DNA of 64,000 bases. It comes from Roseococcus thiosulfatophilus (GTDB lineage Bacteria > Pseudomonadota > Alphaproteobacteria > Acetobacterales > Acetobacteraceae). Position numbers and translations under genes: made by a program. A model generated the notes under the pieces. It saw only the letters and a program-made list of their open reading frames with translations, ran no database searches and was not told where the DNA came from. The DNA lies in NCBI RefSeq assembly GCF_017311575.1, contig NZ_JAFFQY010000033.1, positions 186,001 to 250,000 on the forward strand, given 5' to 3'. Below, one piece after another: positions 42,544 to 52,403 of the stretch (positions are counted from its first letter, which is position 1; each line of letters opens with the position of its first letter).

Positions 42544-44816
42544 CCACCGAACCGGTTGTTCTTCGGGAAGCCGTTGGGCGGCATCTTGCCAGCCCCCGCG
42601 CGGTTGCCGCGCCAGGGGGTGATGTCCGCCTCCACCCGCACCCGTTCGCCCAGGCGCCAGGTGAGGCCCTCGGCGGCCGGGAACAGCTTGACGTCGGCCA
42701 GTTCCGCGTCCTTGTAGGATTGCAGCTGCACGCCCCGGCCGCGCGTCATGACGGGGATCTGGTCGGCGGGGAAGATCAGCAGCTTCCGGTTCGTGCCGAT
42801 GGCCGCCACCATGTCGCCCGTGGCGGGCTTGCACAGCAGGGCCTGCGCCTTGCCTTCCAGCACCATCACCTGCTTGCCGGTGCGCTTCTCGGCCAGGAGT
42901 TCCGCCCCTTCCACGAAGAAGCCCTTGCCGTCGGTGGCGGCCAGCAGGAAGCGCTGGCCCTCGGCGGCCACGAACATCGCGATGGGCTCGTCCTCATTGG
43001 GCAGTTCCACGATGAGGCGCAGCGGCTGGCCATCACCGCGCCCGCGCGGCAGGGTCTCGGCCTTCAGCGTGTAGGCCTTGCCATTGGTGGCGAAGACCAC
43101 GATGCGGTCGGTGCTCTGCGCGTGCAGGCGGAAGCGCAGGGCGTCGCCTTCCTTGAAGCGCAGCTCGGCATCCTCGGCCAGGTGGCCCTTCAGCGCGCGG
43201 ATCCAGCCCTTCTCGGAGAGGATGATGGTCAGCGCCTCGCGCTCGATGAAGGCGGTCTCATCCACCACCACGGCGGCCTGGGCGCCGTCCACGCGAGTGC
43301 GGCGGGCGCCAAGGGCGTTCTGGCGTTCGGCGGCCTCGCGCCCCTTGCCTTCGGGGATTTCGGTCGCGCCGAACTTCTTCCGCGTTTCCTCGATTTCGCG
43401 CGCGATGGCGGACCACCGCTTCGCCTCGCTGCCCATCAGCGCCTGCAGGCCCTTCTGTTCCTTGGACAGCTTCTCGTGCTCGCGGCGGATTTCCATCTCC
43501 TCCAGGCGGCGCAGGCTGCGAAGGCGCATGTTCAGGATGGCCTCGGCCTGCACCTCGCTCAGGCCGAAGGCGGCCATCAGCTTGGGCCGCGGCTCCTCCT
43601 CCGTGCGGATGATGCGGATGACCTCATCGAGATTGAGGTAGACGATGAGGTAGCCGTCCAGCACCTCCAGCCGCCGCGCAATGGCCTCCAGCCGGTGCGC
43701 GGTGCGGCGTTGCAGCACGACATGGCGGTGGTCCAGCCAAGCGCGCAGCACCTCGCGCAGGCCCATCACGCGCGGCGTGCGGCTCGCGTCCAGCACATTC
43801 ATGTTGAGGCTGAATCGGGATTCGAGCTGGGTGGCGCGGAACAGCGTCTCCATCAGCACGGCGGGGTCCACGGCGCGCGTCTTGGGCTCGATGACGATGC
43901 GGACCTGGTCGGTGCTCTCGTCGCGGATGTCGCCGAGCAGGGGAAGTTTCTTCTCGTCCAGCAGCAGCGCGATCTGCTCGATCAGCTTGGATTTCTGCAC
44001 CTGGTAGGGAATTTCGGTGATGACCAGGTTCCAGGCGCCGGCCTTGCCGCGCTCCACCTCCCACTTGGCGCGCAGGCGGAAGCCGCCACGGCCGGTTTCA
44101 TAGGCGTCGAGAATGCTCTCGCGGCTTTCCACCAGCACGCCGCCGGTGGGGAAATCGGGGCCGGGCACATGCGCCATGAGTTCGGCCGTGGTGGCCTTGG
44201 GGTGTTCGATCAGGTGCAGGGCGGCGGCGCAAAGCTCGCCCGCATTGTGCGGCGGGATGGAGGTGGCCATGCCGACCGCGATGCCGCTCGCGCCATTGGC
44301 CAGCAGGTTGGGGAAGGCGGCGGGCAGCACCGCGGGCTCGCGGTCCTCGCCATCATAGGTGGCGCGGAAATCCACCGTGTCCTCGTCGATCTGGGACAGC
44401 AGCGCCTGGGCCACCTCGGTCAGCCGCGCCTCGGTGTAGCGCATGGCCGCCGCGTTATCGCCGTCGATGTTGCCGAAATTGCCCTGGCCCTCGACCAGCG
44501 GATAGCGGGCGGCGAATTCCTGCGCCTGGCGGACCAGCGCCTCGTAGATGGAGCTGTCACCATGCGGGTGATACTTGCCCATCACATCGCCCACGATGCG
44601 CGCGCATTTCTTGAAGCCCGAGGCGGGGTCCAGCTTCAGCTGGTGCATGGCCCAGAGCAGCCGGCGGTGCACGGGCTTCAGCCCGTCCCGCACATCGGGC
44701 AGCGACCGCGCCATGATGGTGGACATGGCATAGGCGAGGTAGCGCTCGCTCAGCGCCACCTGCAGGCTGGTTTCACGGATGGCGCCGCCCTCGGGCGTGA
44801 TCACGTCATCGGGCAT
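42540..44816 (-). CDS. parC: DNA topoisomerase IV subunit A (ParC)
   Basis: ATP-independent DNA-cleaving subunit of topoisomerase IV, 758 residues, full length. The catalytic tyrosine is in [10 protein letters not shown] and the helix preceding it reads [14 protein letters not shown], where the quinolone-interacting Ser and Glu remain. The C-terminal part contains a beta-pinwheel-like region ([32 protein letters not shown]). Overlaps recO by 11 bp. GyrA is excluded by neighbourhood and layout, since no GyrA-box is seen. Confidence 0.94.
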   Translation of the reverse strand: MPDDVITPEGGAIRETSLQVALSERYLAYAMSTIMARSLPDVRDGLKPVHRRLLWAMHQLKLDPASGFKKCARIVGDVMGKYHPHGDSSIYEALVRQAQEFAARYPLVEGQGNFGNIDGDNAAAMRYTEARLTEVAQALLSQIDEDTVDFRATYDGEDREPAVLPAAFPNLLANGASGIAVGMATSIPPHNAGELCAAALHLIEHPKATTAELMAHVPGPDFPTGGVLVESRESILDAYETGRGGFRLRAKWEVERGKAGAWNLVITEIPYQVQKSKLIEQIALLLDEKKLPLLGDIRDESTDQVRIVIEPKTRAVDPAVLMETLFRATQLESRFSLNMNVLDASRTPRVMGLREVLRAWLDHRHVVLQRRTAHRLEAIARRLEVLDGYLIVYLNLDEVIRIIRTEEEPRPKLMAAFGLSEVQAEAILNMRLRSLRRLEEMEIRREHEKLSKEQKGLQALMGSEAKRWSAIAREIEETRKKFGATEIPEGKGREAAERQNALGARRTRVDGAQAAVVVDETAFIEREALTIILSEKGWIRALKGHLAEDAELRFKEGDALRFRLHAQSTDRIVVFATNGKAYTLKAETLPRGRGDGQPLRLIVELPNEDEPIAMFVAAEGQRFLLAATDGKGFFVEGAELLAEKRTGKQVMVLEGKAQALLCKPATGDMVAAIGTNRKLLIFPADQIPVMTRGRGVQLQSYKDAELADVKLFPAAEGLTWRLGERVRVEADITPWRGNRAGAGKMPPNGFPKNNRFGG

Positions 44817-45585
44817 CTGGAGAACCTTGGTGCGTCGGGGGGTGTGTCAGGGAAAGCTGGTCCGCGAGCCGCGCCTCCAGCGCCTGCCGCGCGGGCGGCA
44901 GCGGGCGGTGCTGGAGGCCGAAGGCGTCGCGCGCCAGGAAGAAGCCGGTCAGGCGGAGTCCCGCAAGCCAATCCTGTGGCGTGGAGGCGGCATCGGGCTC
45001 GCGCAGGAAGGCGGGCAGGCGCAGCAGGCGGTCGGCATAGGGGGCACCGGCCTTGGCGCTGACCGCCCGGCCGGAGCGGGGGGAGACCCATTCCAGCCCC
45101 TCCCGCGCGCCGGTGGCGGCGCAGCTTTCCAAGTCCAGCCCATAGCCGAGATCGGCCAGCAGCAGCGCCTCCCACCGCACCAGCAGCGGCAGCGCGGTGT
45201 CCGTGCCGCGCGCCAGCCCGGCGATGACCGAGACCAGGCCGTGGAAGATGGCGGGATGGGCCTCGCGTTCCGGCAGCGCGCCCTCGGCCACGGCGCAGGC
45301 GCCGGCGAGGGTGGCAAGCGAGAGCGCATCCTCCATGGCCAGCGCCGCCGCGGCATGGACCATCTCGCCGGACAGCGCGCCCAGCTGGTCCGCCAGCCGC
45401 GCCACCCAGCGCGCCTCGATCAGGTTGCCGGTCTGCCAGAGCGCCACCTGCCCGCGCGAGCCACCGCCACGCACCAGGCCGGGGTGGCGCCCCTGCGCCT
45501 CGGTCAGGACGGTGGCGATGACGCCGCCCTCGCCATAGGGCCGGGCGGACAGCACCACGGCGGGCGCTGCCCACTCCACGCTCAT
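44806..45585 (-). CDS. recO: DNA repair protein RecO
   Basis: 259-residue recombination mediator with an N-terminal OB fold (AVVLSARPYGEGGVIATVLTE). A glycine-rich stretch VRGGGSRG follows the first strands as in RecO. Overlaps era by 4 bp and parC by 11 bp in the conserved block lepB-rnc-era-recO. Confidence 0.92.
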   Translation of the reverse strand: MSVEWAAPAVVLSARPYGEGGVIATVLTEAQGRHPGLVRGGGSRGQVALWQTGNLIEARWVARLADQLGALSGEMVHAAAALAMEDALSLATLAGACAVAEGALPEREAHPAIFHGLVSVIAGLARGTDTALPLLVRWEALLLADLGYGLDLESCAATGAREGLEWVSPRSGRAVSAKAGAPYADRLLRLPAFLREPDAASTPQDWLAGLRLTGFFLARDAFGLQHRPLPPARQALEARLADQLSLTHPPTHQGSPDAR

Positions 45586-46487
45586 CCCTCATCCTCCAGG
45601 CCGAGGGCGCGGATCCGCCCGCGCTCCTCATCCCAGCCCGGCCGGTCCTTCACATTGAGGAAGAGGTGGATGGGCCGTTCGAGAAGCTGCGTTAGCTCGA
45701 GCCGCGCGCGCTTGCCGATCTCGCGGATACGCGCCCCGCCATCACCGATCAGAATCGCTTTCTGCGTGGCGCGGGTGACGTAGATGGTGCACTCGACCCG
45801 CGCGCCGCCATCGGGGCGTTCGAGCCATTGCTCCGTCTCGACGGTGGCGTGGTGGGGCACTTCCTCATGGGTCTGGCGCAGGATCTGCTCGCGCACCACC
45901 TCGGCGGCCAGCATGCGGTTGGGCAGGTCAGACAGCTCGTCCTCGGGGAAGTGCCAGGGGCCCTCGGGCATCGCCTCGGCGAGCTTGGCCTTCAGGCGGT
46001 CGAGGCCCTGGGACTTCTCCGCGCTGATCATGAAGGTCTCGGCGAAGGGCAGCAGGGTGTGGAGTTCGGCGGAGAGCGGCAGCAGCTTCTCGCGCGGGAT
46101 CAGGTCCACCTTGTTCAGCGCGAGCCACACCGGCCGCGATTGCTGCGCCAGCTTCTCCAGGATGGCGCGCACCGCCTCGGTGAGGCCGGATTTCGCATCC
46201 ACCACCATCAGGGCGAAGTCGGCGTCCTTGGCCCCACCCCAGGCGGCGGAGACCATGGCGCGGTCCAGCCGCCGGCGGGGCGCGAAGATGCCCGGCGTGT
46301 CCACCAGCACGATCTGGGAGGCGCCTTCCATGACCACCGCGCGGATGCGGAAGCGCGTGGTCTGCGGCTTGGGTGAGACGATCGTGACCTTGGTGCCCGC
46401 CAGCGCGTTCACGAGGGTGGACTTGCCGGCGTTCGGCGCGCCGAGGATGGCGACGAAGCCGCAGCGGGTGGGAGCCTCGGTGGTCAT
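45582..46487 (-). CDS. era: GTPase Era
   Basis: 301-residue essential GTPase in 16S rRNA processing. G-domain motifs are GAPNAGKST, DTPGIF, NKVD and SAEKSQG; the C-terminal KH domain contains ILIGDGGARIREIGKRARLEL (about 245-265). The start ATG at 46487 overlaps the rnc stop; the upstream seven codons of the frame lack support. Confidence 0.96.
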   Translation of the reverse strand: MTTEAPTRCGFVAILGAPNAGKSTLVNALAGTKVTIVSPKPQTTRFRIRAVVMEGASQIVLVDTPGIFAPRRRLDRAMVSAAWGGAKDADFALMVVDAKSGLTEAVRAILEKLAQQSRPVWLALNKVDLIPREKLLPLSAELHTLLPFAETFMISAEKSQGLDRLKAKLAEAMPEGPWHFPEDELSDLPNRMLAAEVVREQILRQTHEEVPHHATVETEQWLERPDGGARVECTIYVTRATQKAILIGDGGARIREIGKRARLELTQLLERPIHLFLNVKDRPGWDEERGRIRALGLEDEG

Positions 46488-47161
46488 GCCTTCACCACCC
46501 CGAGCCAAGCCTCGGCCGCCGCCTGTTCGGCGGCGCGCTTGTTGGGGCCGGTGCCTTCGGCCTCACGGCCCGCGGCCGAGACGCGCGCATGGAACATGGT
46601 GTTCTCCCCCTCGCCGCCGACGGAGGTCGTCACATAATCCGGCAAGCCGAGCCCTCGCTTCAACGTCCATTCCTGCAGCCGCGTCTTGGGCGAGCGTGGC
46701 GGCCGCGCCTGGCCCTGCACCGCCTCGGCCCATTCGCGCCGCACCAGATCCCGCGCCGCGCCCAGCCCCGCTTCGAGGAAAAGCGCCGCCAGCAGCGCCT
46801 CCAGCGCATCGCCCAGCACGGTCGCGCTTTGCCGTAGGGCCGCGTGGCGGTGCGAGGCCGCGATCCGCAGCGCGGCCGGCACGCCCAGCCGCTCCGCGAT
46901 GGGCGCGAGCGTGTCGCGCGCCACCAGAACGGCGATGCGCTTGCCCAAATCGCCCTCGCGCTCGTTCGGGTAGAGTTCGCACAGCCATTCGGCCATGCAG
47001 AGGCCCAGCACGCGGTCGCCCAGGAATTCCAGGCGCTCATTGCTGGGCGCGCCCTTGTTCTCTCCGGCATGGGAGGAATGGGTCAGGGCGCGTTCCAGCA
47101 GGGCGCGGTCCTGGAAGACATGTCCCAGGCGCGCCTCCAGCGCGGCGATGGCGTCCGTCAT
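46484..47161 (-). CDS. rnc: Ribonuclease III
   Basis: 225-residue double-strand-specific RNase for rRNA and mRNA processing. The signature NERLEFLGDRVLG occurs near residue 40, catalytic acids follow in the DALEALLAALFLE segment, and a C-terminal dsRNA-binding domain ends with AAEQAAAEAWL. The start ATG at 47161 overlaps the lepB stop; the frame upstream is inside lepB. Confidence 0.96.
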   Translation of the reverse strand: MTDAIAALEARLGHVFQDRALLERALTHSSHAGENKGAPSNERLEFLGDRVLGLCMAEWLCELYPNEREGDLGKRIAVLVARDTLAPIAERLGVPAALRIAASHRHAALRQSATVLGDALEALLAALFLEAGLGAARDLVRREWAEAVQGQARPPRSPKTRLQEWTLKRGLGLPDYVTTSVGGEGENTMFHARVSAAGREAEGTGPNKRAAEQAAAEAWLGVVKA

Positions 47162-47916
47162 CGCACCGCGGAGAAGATGCGGGCGTAGCGGATGGCGAAG
47201 GGCCAGCCCCACACCTCCCACCAGCGCGCGCTGCCATCCACCGAGAAGAAGATGAATTCCGCGCGGCCCACCAGGTTGTCGAGCGGGATCACGCCCACCG
47301 CGCCGGGCACGCGGCTGTCCAGGCTGTTGTCGCGGTTGTCGCCCATGGCGAAGACATGGCCCGCCGGCACCAGGAATTCGGGCGTGTTGTCGAGCGGCCC
47401 GTCATCGGACTGCTCGACGATCAGGTGGTTGTTCCCACCGGGCAGGAATTCGCGGAACAGGCGAACCGTCATGCGCGGGCCATCGCCCTCGGCCACGAAA
47501 TCGCCCAGCGGCTCACGCCGCGCCGGCTCGCCATTCACGTGCAGGATGCCGCGGATCACCTGGATGCGGTCACCAGGCAGGCCCACGATGCGCTTGATGT
47601 AGTCCTGCCGCGTGTCTCGGGGCAGCTTGAACACGGCCACATCGCCACGCTCGGGCATGCGCGCCCAGATGCGCCCCTCGAAGATGTTCGGGCTAAAGGG
47701 GATGGAGTGCCGCGAATAACCGTAGGAATACTTGGAGACGAAGAGATAATCGCCCACCAGCAATGTCGGGATCATGGAACCCGAGGGAATGTTGAACGGC
47801 TCGAAGGCCACGGTCCGGATGCCGATGGCAATCAGCGCCGCGTAGAGGATGGTCTTGATGCTCTCAAGCCAGCCGCCCGATTTCTTTTTCGCCATCGAGG
47901 ATGCGCTTTTCACCAT
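47158..47916 (-). CDS. lepB: Signal peptidase I (LepB)
   Basis: 252-residue inner-membrane protease. One N-terminal membrane anchor (SIKTILYAALIAIGIRTVAF), then the catalytic serine in IPSGSMIPTL and the lysine in YIKRIVGLPGDRIQV, plus GDNRDNSLDSR. An alternative start is an in-frame ATG eight codons in. Overlaps rnc by 4 bp. Confidence 0.96.
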   Translation of the reverse strand: MVKSASSMAKKKSGGWLESIKTILYAALIAIGIRTVAFEPFNIPSGSMIPTLLVGDYLFVSKYSYGYSRHSIPFSPNIFEGRIWARMPERGDVAVFKLPRDTRQDYIKRIVGLPGDRIQVIRGILHVNGEPARREPLGDFVAEGDGPRMTVRLFREFLPGGNNHLIVEQSDDGPLDNTPEFLVPAGHVFAMGDNRDNSLDSRVPGAVGVIPLDNLVGRAEFIFFSVDGSARWWEVWGWPFAIRYARIFSAVR

Positions 47917-47978
47917 GGGTCCGTTCGTTCAGGGGCGGGCGTGCCACCCGCGGGATCAAGCCCGGCCTTCAGGGTGTG

Positions 47979-48407
47979 TCAAGCAATCTGCGGTGCGCCG
48001 GGCGGGATGGGCACGGCCGTGATGATGACCTGCGCCTGGGCGTAGGGGTATTCGTCGGTCATCGTCAGGGCGATTTCCGCCCGATGGCCCGGGGGCGTGA
48101 TGGCGGCCAGCCGCCGCGCGGCCCCCCCGGTCAGGCGCAGGGTGGGCTGGCCCGAGGGCAGGTTCACCACCCCCAGATCCTTCATGAAGACGCCCTGGCT
48201 GAAGCCGGTGCCCAGCGCCTTGCTCGCCGCCTCCTTGGCGGCGAAGCGCTTGGCATAGGTGCCGGCGCGGATTCGCTCTGTCCGGCGCTCCGCCTTGGCG
48301 CGTTCCAGGTCGGTGAAGACGCGGGCGAGGAATTTCTCGCCATGCCGCGCCAGGACGGTTTCGATGCGCCGGATGTCGCAAAGATCCGACCCCAGGCCGA
48401 TGATCAC
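47979..48407 (-). CDS. acpS: Holo-[acyl-carrier-protein] synthase
   Basis: Phosphopantetheinyl transferase, 142 residues. It starts [16 protein letters not shown] with the magnesium-binding aspartate and contains [14 protein letters not shown]. About 60 bp separate it from lepB; in related bacteria acpS-lepB-rnc-era is a recurrent block. Confidence 0.95.
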   Translation of the reverse strand: MIIGLGSDLCDIRRIETVLARHGEKFLARVFTDLERAKAERRTERIRAGTYAKRFAAKEAASKALGTGFSQGVFMKDLGVVNLPSGQPTLRLTGGAARRLAAITPPGHRAEIALTMTDEYPYAQAQVIITAVPIPPGAPQIA

Positions 48408-48567
48408 TTTTCGCCCTCAAGCGCCGGGCGCGGCATTCTGCCGCTTGGCTTACGCGCCGCCGAGGTCGCGCCGAGCGTGATGTTGCACTGGGCGCACCGT
48501 CCGCTGTGCGGCCGGTGGCTGGACAGGGATCTCCCAACACCTTGGTGCAGCAAGGGCGGTGGCTCCA

Positions 48568-50850
48568 TCAACCGCGCGCCCGATCAACCCTGACGACACC
48601 CTCGCAGGCCCGCAGCACGCCCATGACCTCGGCGAGATGGCGGGTGTCGCGCACCTCCACGTCGAGCGAGAGGTCGCACTCGTCATCCTCGCGCCGGCCG
48701 AGCCGCATGTTGGTCAGCCCCGCCTTCTGCCGGATCACGGAATTGGCGACGTTGGAGAGAAGCTGCGGCCCGTTGATGGCCGAGACGGTCAGCCGCGCCA
48801 CATAGGCCGCGCCGTTGAGGCCGGATTGTTCCCATTCCACATCAAGCAGCCGCTCCGGCGTGGCCGCGAAATTCTCCAGCATGTGGCAGTCGTTGCGATG
48901 GACCGTCACACCCTTGCCGGTGGTGACCACGCCCACGATGCGGTCGCCCGGGACCGGGTGGCAGCAATGGGCGAAGTTCAGCTGCATGCCGGCCACGATG
49001 CCGGTGATGGGCGCCAGCGGCACCGCCACACGCCGCTTGTCCCCCGCCCCGCTGCGGCCAGGCGGCAGGCCGAGCCGCCCGCGCGGCGACACCAGCGCGA
49101 TGGGCTCCACCGGGCGTGGGCCGCCGCCGCGCAGTTCCGGATAGGCGGCGTGCACCACGTCGCGCGCCGTCAGGCTGCCGGAGGCGACGGCGTGGAACAT
49201 CTCCTCCACGCCCGACTGGCGCAGTGTCTTGGCCGCGGGCTCCAGCGCCTTCTCGGTGAATTCGAGGCCGTTGGCGCGGAAGGCCTTCACGATGGCGGTG
49301 CGGCCTTCCTCGCGGGCGCGGGCCTTCTCCTCGGCCACGGCGTAGCGGCGGATGCGCGCCTGCGCCTTGCCCGACTTCACGAACTTCATCCAGGCCGGAT
49401 TGGGCTTGCCGCCCTTGGCCGTGATGATCTCGACCTGGTCGCCATTGTCGAGCTTGTGGTCGAGCTTGACGATGCGCCCGTTCACCTTGGCGCCCACGCA
49501 GGTATCACCCACCTGGCTGTGGACGTGATAGGCGAAGTCCACCGGTGTGGCGCCCTGGGGCAGCTCGATCAGGTCGCCCTTGGGCGAGAAGCAGAACACC
49601 AGGTCGCGGTGGAGTTCGAGCTTCGTCGCCTCCATCGCGTCATTGGCCTCGGGCTCCGTCTCCAGGATGTCGATCAGGTGGCGGACCCAGGGGTAGCTGC
49701 GCGCGGGGGAGGCCGTCTCGCCCTGCTTGTAGACCCAGTGCGCGGCGACACCGTATTCGGCGACGCGGTGCATCTCGCGCGTGCGGATCTGCACCTCGAT
49801 CTTGGCCTCGGCGCGACGGCCGGGCAGCAGCACGCCGGTGTGCAGCGACTGGTAGCCGTTGGTCTTGGGCGTGGAGATGTAGTCCTTGAAGCGCCCGGCG
49901 ATCACCTTGAAGGCATCGTGGATGGCGCCCAGCGCCAGGTAGCAATGCGCGCGCTCGGGCACGATGATGCGGAAGGCCATGACGTCCGAGAGGCCCTCGA
50001 AGGTCACGTTCTTGGCCTGCATCTTGCGCCAGATGGAATAGGGCGATTTCTCGCGGCCCGAGACCTCCTCGACCGGCACCTCGTGCAGGCCCAGCACCTC
50101 GTGCAGCTCCTGCTCGATCTCGGTGATCATGTCGCCCGAACGGCCGCGCAGCCAGGTCAGGCGCTGGGCGATGCTGGCCCAGCCATCGGGGTTCAGCTCG
50201 CGGAAGGCCAGCGTCTCAAGCTCGGTCTTGAGCTGCTCCATGCCGATGCGCTCGGCGAGCGGGGCATAGATGTCGAGCGTCTCCCGCGCCGTCCGCTGCC
50301 GCTTCTCGGGCTTGGGGACGAAGGCCAGGGTCCGCATGTTGTGCAGCCGGTCCGCGAGCTTAACCAGCAGGACGCGCAGATCCTCCGACAGCGCCAGCAG
50401 CAGCTTGCGGAGGTTCTCGGCCTGCTTGGTGCGCTCGCTCTGCACCTCGATGCGGCTGAGCTTGGTGACGCCATCCACCAGCCGGGCGATCTCGGGGCCG
50501 AATTGCCGCTCGATGTCGGCGAGGCTGTGCTCGGTGTCCTCCACCACGTCGTGCAGCAGGGCGGTGGCGATGGTGGCCGTGTCCATCCGGAAACCCGCCA
50601 GGATTTCCGCCACCGCGATGGGGTGGATGATGTAGGGCTCGCCATTTTGCCGCGCCTGGGGGGCATGGGCCTCGGCGGCGAGGCGCCCGGCGCGGCGCAG
50701 GAGCTCCGCGTCGAGCCGGGGGTCGGCGGCGCTGGCGCGGGTGCAGAATTCGAGGACGGCGTCGAGGCCGGGCGGAGCGGCGTCCCCGCGGGAGACGCCG
50801 TCAGGCGCGCGCGCCACCTCCGACAGTGCCGGGGTGGCGCGCGAGGTCAT
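48568..50850 (-). CDS. rsh: Bifunctional (p)ppGpp synthetase/hydrolase (Rsh/SpoT)
   Basis: Stringent-response enzyme of 760 residues. N-terminal HD hydrolase domain (YIIHPIAVAEIL, LLHDVVEDT), then the synthetase domain with PKTNGYQSLHTGV and EYGVAAHWVYKQG, a TGS domain (FSPKGDLIELPQGATPVDFA), and a C-terminal ACT domain. The hydrolase motif HDVVEDT is intact and the synthetase key residues appear present, so it is likely bifunctional. It lies 24 bp after rpoZ. Confidence 0.95.
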   Translation of the reverse strand: MTSRATPALSEVARAPDGVSRGDAAPPGLDAVLEFCTRASAADPRLDAELLRRAGRLAAEAHAPQARQNGEPYIIHPIAVAEILAGFRMDTATIATALLHDVVEDTEHSLADIERQFGPEIARLVDGVTKLSRIEVQSERTKQAENLRKLLLALSEDLRVLLVKLADRLHNMRTLAFVPKPEKRQRTARETLDIYAPLAERIGMEQLKTELETLAFRELNPDGWASIAQRLTWLRGRSGDMITEIEQELHEVLGLHEVPVEEVSGREKSPYSIWRKMQAKNVTFEGLSDVMAFRIIVPERAHCYLALGAIHDAFKVIAGRFKDYISTPKTNGYQSLHTGVLLPGRRAEAKIEVQIRTREMHRVAEYGVAAHWVYKQGETASPARSYPWVRHLIDILETEPEANDAMEATKLELHRDLVFCFSPKGDLIELPQGATPVDFAYHVHSQVGDTCVGAKVNGRIVKLDHKLDNGDQVEIITAKGGKPNPAWMKFVKSGKAQARIRRYAVAEEKARAREEGRTAIVKAFRANGLEFTEKALEPAAKTLRQSGVEEMFHAVASGSLTARDVVHAAYPELRGGGPRPVEPIALVSPRGRLGLPPGRSGAGDKRRVAVPLAPITGIVAGMQLNFAHCCHPVPGDRIVGVVTTGKGVTVHRNDCHMLENFAATPERLLDVEWEQSGLNGAAYVARLTVSAINGPQLLSNVANSVIRQKAGLTNMRLGRREDDECDLSLDVEVRDTRHLAEVMGVLRACEGVVRVDRARG

Positions 50851-50874
50851 GTCGGGGCGGGGGCCGGTGGCGGC

Positions 50875-51270
50875 TCAGTCCCGCCCGCCGCCCAGCTCGG
50901 CCGCGAGCTGGGCTTCGAGGTCGTCGGGGCTGAACTCCTCCACGCCCATGTCGGCGGGAAGCTCCTCGTTCACGTCCATGACGCCGAAGATGTTCTCGTT
51001 GGTGTCGATGAGGTCCATCACCTCGTCCTCGACGGGCTCCGGCTCCGGCGCGCGGCTCAGGGACTTGATGAGGTCCTGCTCCAGCCCATCCAGCGGCACG
51101 GTCTGGTCCGCGATCTCGCGCAGGGCAACGACCGGGTTCTTGTCATTGTCGCGGTCCACCGTCAGGGTTTCGCCCCGGCTGATGTTGCGCGCGCGCTGGG
51201 CCGCGAGGAGCACGAGCTCGAAGCGGTTCGGAACCTGGACGATGCAGTCTTCAACGGTAACGCGTGCCAT
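50875..51270 (-). CDS. rpoZ: RNA polymerase omega subunit
   Basis: 131-residue omega subunit. Conserved N-terminus [27 protein letters not shown]; the C-terminal half is an acidic extension typical of alphaproteobacterial omega. Preceded by GAGGT six bases before the ATG. Directly upstream of rsh. Confidence 0.95.
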   Translation of the reverse strand: MARVTVEDCIVQVPNRFELVLLAAQRARNISRGETLTVDRDNDKNPVVALREIADQTVPLDGLEQDLIKSLSRAPEPEPVEDEVMDLIDTNENIFGVMDVNEELPADMGVEEFSPDDLEAQLAAELGGGRD

Positions 51271-51360
51271 GAAATACCTCGGCCAAGGGTGTGCGGGCGC
51301 AGACGTGCTGCACCACGGCGAAGCCTTCAGATAAGCGAAGCGCCCCGTCGGTGCAAGCGA

Positions 51361-51858
51361 TCAGGCCGCCATCGGCCTGATCTCCTGCGGGGGCAGGGTT
51401 GCGATCAGTGCCGCCACCTCCTCCCCCGTGACCGGATGGGTCCAGCCCGGCGCCACCTCGGCCAGGGGAAGCAGCACGAAGGCGCGGCCCGTCATGCGGG
51501 GGTGGGGCAGGGTCAGGCGGGGCGTGTTGAGCACCCGCCCGCCATGGTCCAGCAGGTCCAGGTCCAGCGTGCGCGGGGCGTTGGGGAAGGGCCGCTGCCG
51601 GCCGAAACGCGCCTCGATGGCCTGGAGATGGCCCAACAGCACCTCGGGGGCCATTTCGCCTTCCAGCCGCGCCACCCCGTTCACGAACCAGGGGGCGCCG
51701 GCCATGGGTGGCACGGGGGCGCTCTCCCACCATCGCGAGAGCGCCACGCGGCGCAGCCCCGGCAACTCGCCCAGCAATTGGGCGGCCGCCTCACAGGTGG
51801 CGCGGGGGGCGCCGCCATCGGGGGCCGGCAGGCTGGCCCCCAGCCCGACCAGGATCAC
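51361..51858 (-). CDS. folK: 2-amino-4-hydroxy-6-hydroxymethyldihydropteridine pyrophosphokinase
   Basis: Folate-pathway pyrophosphokinase, 165 residues. It starts ILVGLGASLPAP, has FGRQRPFPNAPRTLDLDLLDHG, the diagnostic FolK motif, and LPHPRMTGRAFVLLPLAEVAP. Its start overlaps the glutathione peroxidase stop. Confidence 0.95.
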   Translation of the reverse strand: MILVGLGASLPAPDGGAPRATCEAAAQLLGELPGLRRVALSRWWESAPVPPMAGAPWFVNGVARLEGEMAPEVLLGHLQAIEARFGRQRPFPNAPRTLDLDLLDHGGRVLNTPRLTLPHPRMTGRAFVLLPLAEVAPGWTHPVTGEEVAALIATLPPQEIRPMAA

Positions 51859-52403
51859 GCGCCGACCGCGAGCTTCGTGTGCAGCACACGCAGCATTTCA
51901 GGCGCATCGGGCGGGATGTGCGAAGAGAAGCCGGCCACCTGCACCCCGTCCCGGGCCACCAGATACTTGTGAAAATTCCAGCGCACCGGCCCGGCGCGGC
52001 GCGCGGCCCAGGCGAAGAAGGGGTGCGCCCCCGGCCCCCGCACATGGGTGAGGGCGGCCATGGGGAAGGTGATGCCGAACATCGTGTCGCACAATTCCCG
52101 GATGCGGCGGGCATCGTCGCTTTCCTGGTTGAAATCCTCGGAGGGGACGCCCACCACCGTCAGACCGCGCGCGCCGTAACGGTCATACAGGCGCTGCAGG
52201 GCGGCGTATTGGGGGGTGAAGCCGCAGAAGCTGGCGGTGTTCACCACCAGCAGGACGCGGCCGCGGAACTCGGAGAGCGGAAGCGGGCCGCCCTCCAGCG
52301 CCTCGAAGCCGAAGTCGAAGGCGGTGTGGTCGGCCAGGGCCGGCGCGGCCGCGAGGCTGCCGAGCAGCCCCCCCGCGACCATGCGCCGTCGTAACTCAGG
52401 CAT
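51855..52403 (-). CDS. Glutathione peroxidase family protein with signal peptide
   Basis: 182-residue thiol peroxidase. A signal peptide (RRRMVAGGLLGSLAAAPALA) directs it out of the cytoplasm. The active-site motif NTASFCGFTPQYAAL has cysteine, not selenocysteine; the Gln-containing loop reads GVPSEDFNQES and the Trp-Asn motif VRWNFHKYLV is present. Overlaps folK by 4 bp and the molybdoenzyme gene by 8 bp. Confidence 0.88.
   Translation of the reverse strand: MPELRRRMVAGGLLGSLAAAPALADHTAFDFGFEALEGGPLPLSEFRGRVLLVVNTASFCGFTPQYAALQRLYDRYGARGLTVVGVPSEDFNQESDDARRIRELCDTMFGITFPMAALTHVRGPGAHPFFAWAARRAGPVRWNFHKYLVARDGVQVAGFSSHIPPDAPEMLRVLHTKLAVGA

Noticed and set aside
51855-52403. Selenocysteine in the glutathione peroxidase
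   Set aside because: The active-site codon reads TGC within NTASFCGFTPQY; there is no in-frame TGA at this place.
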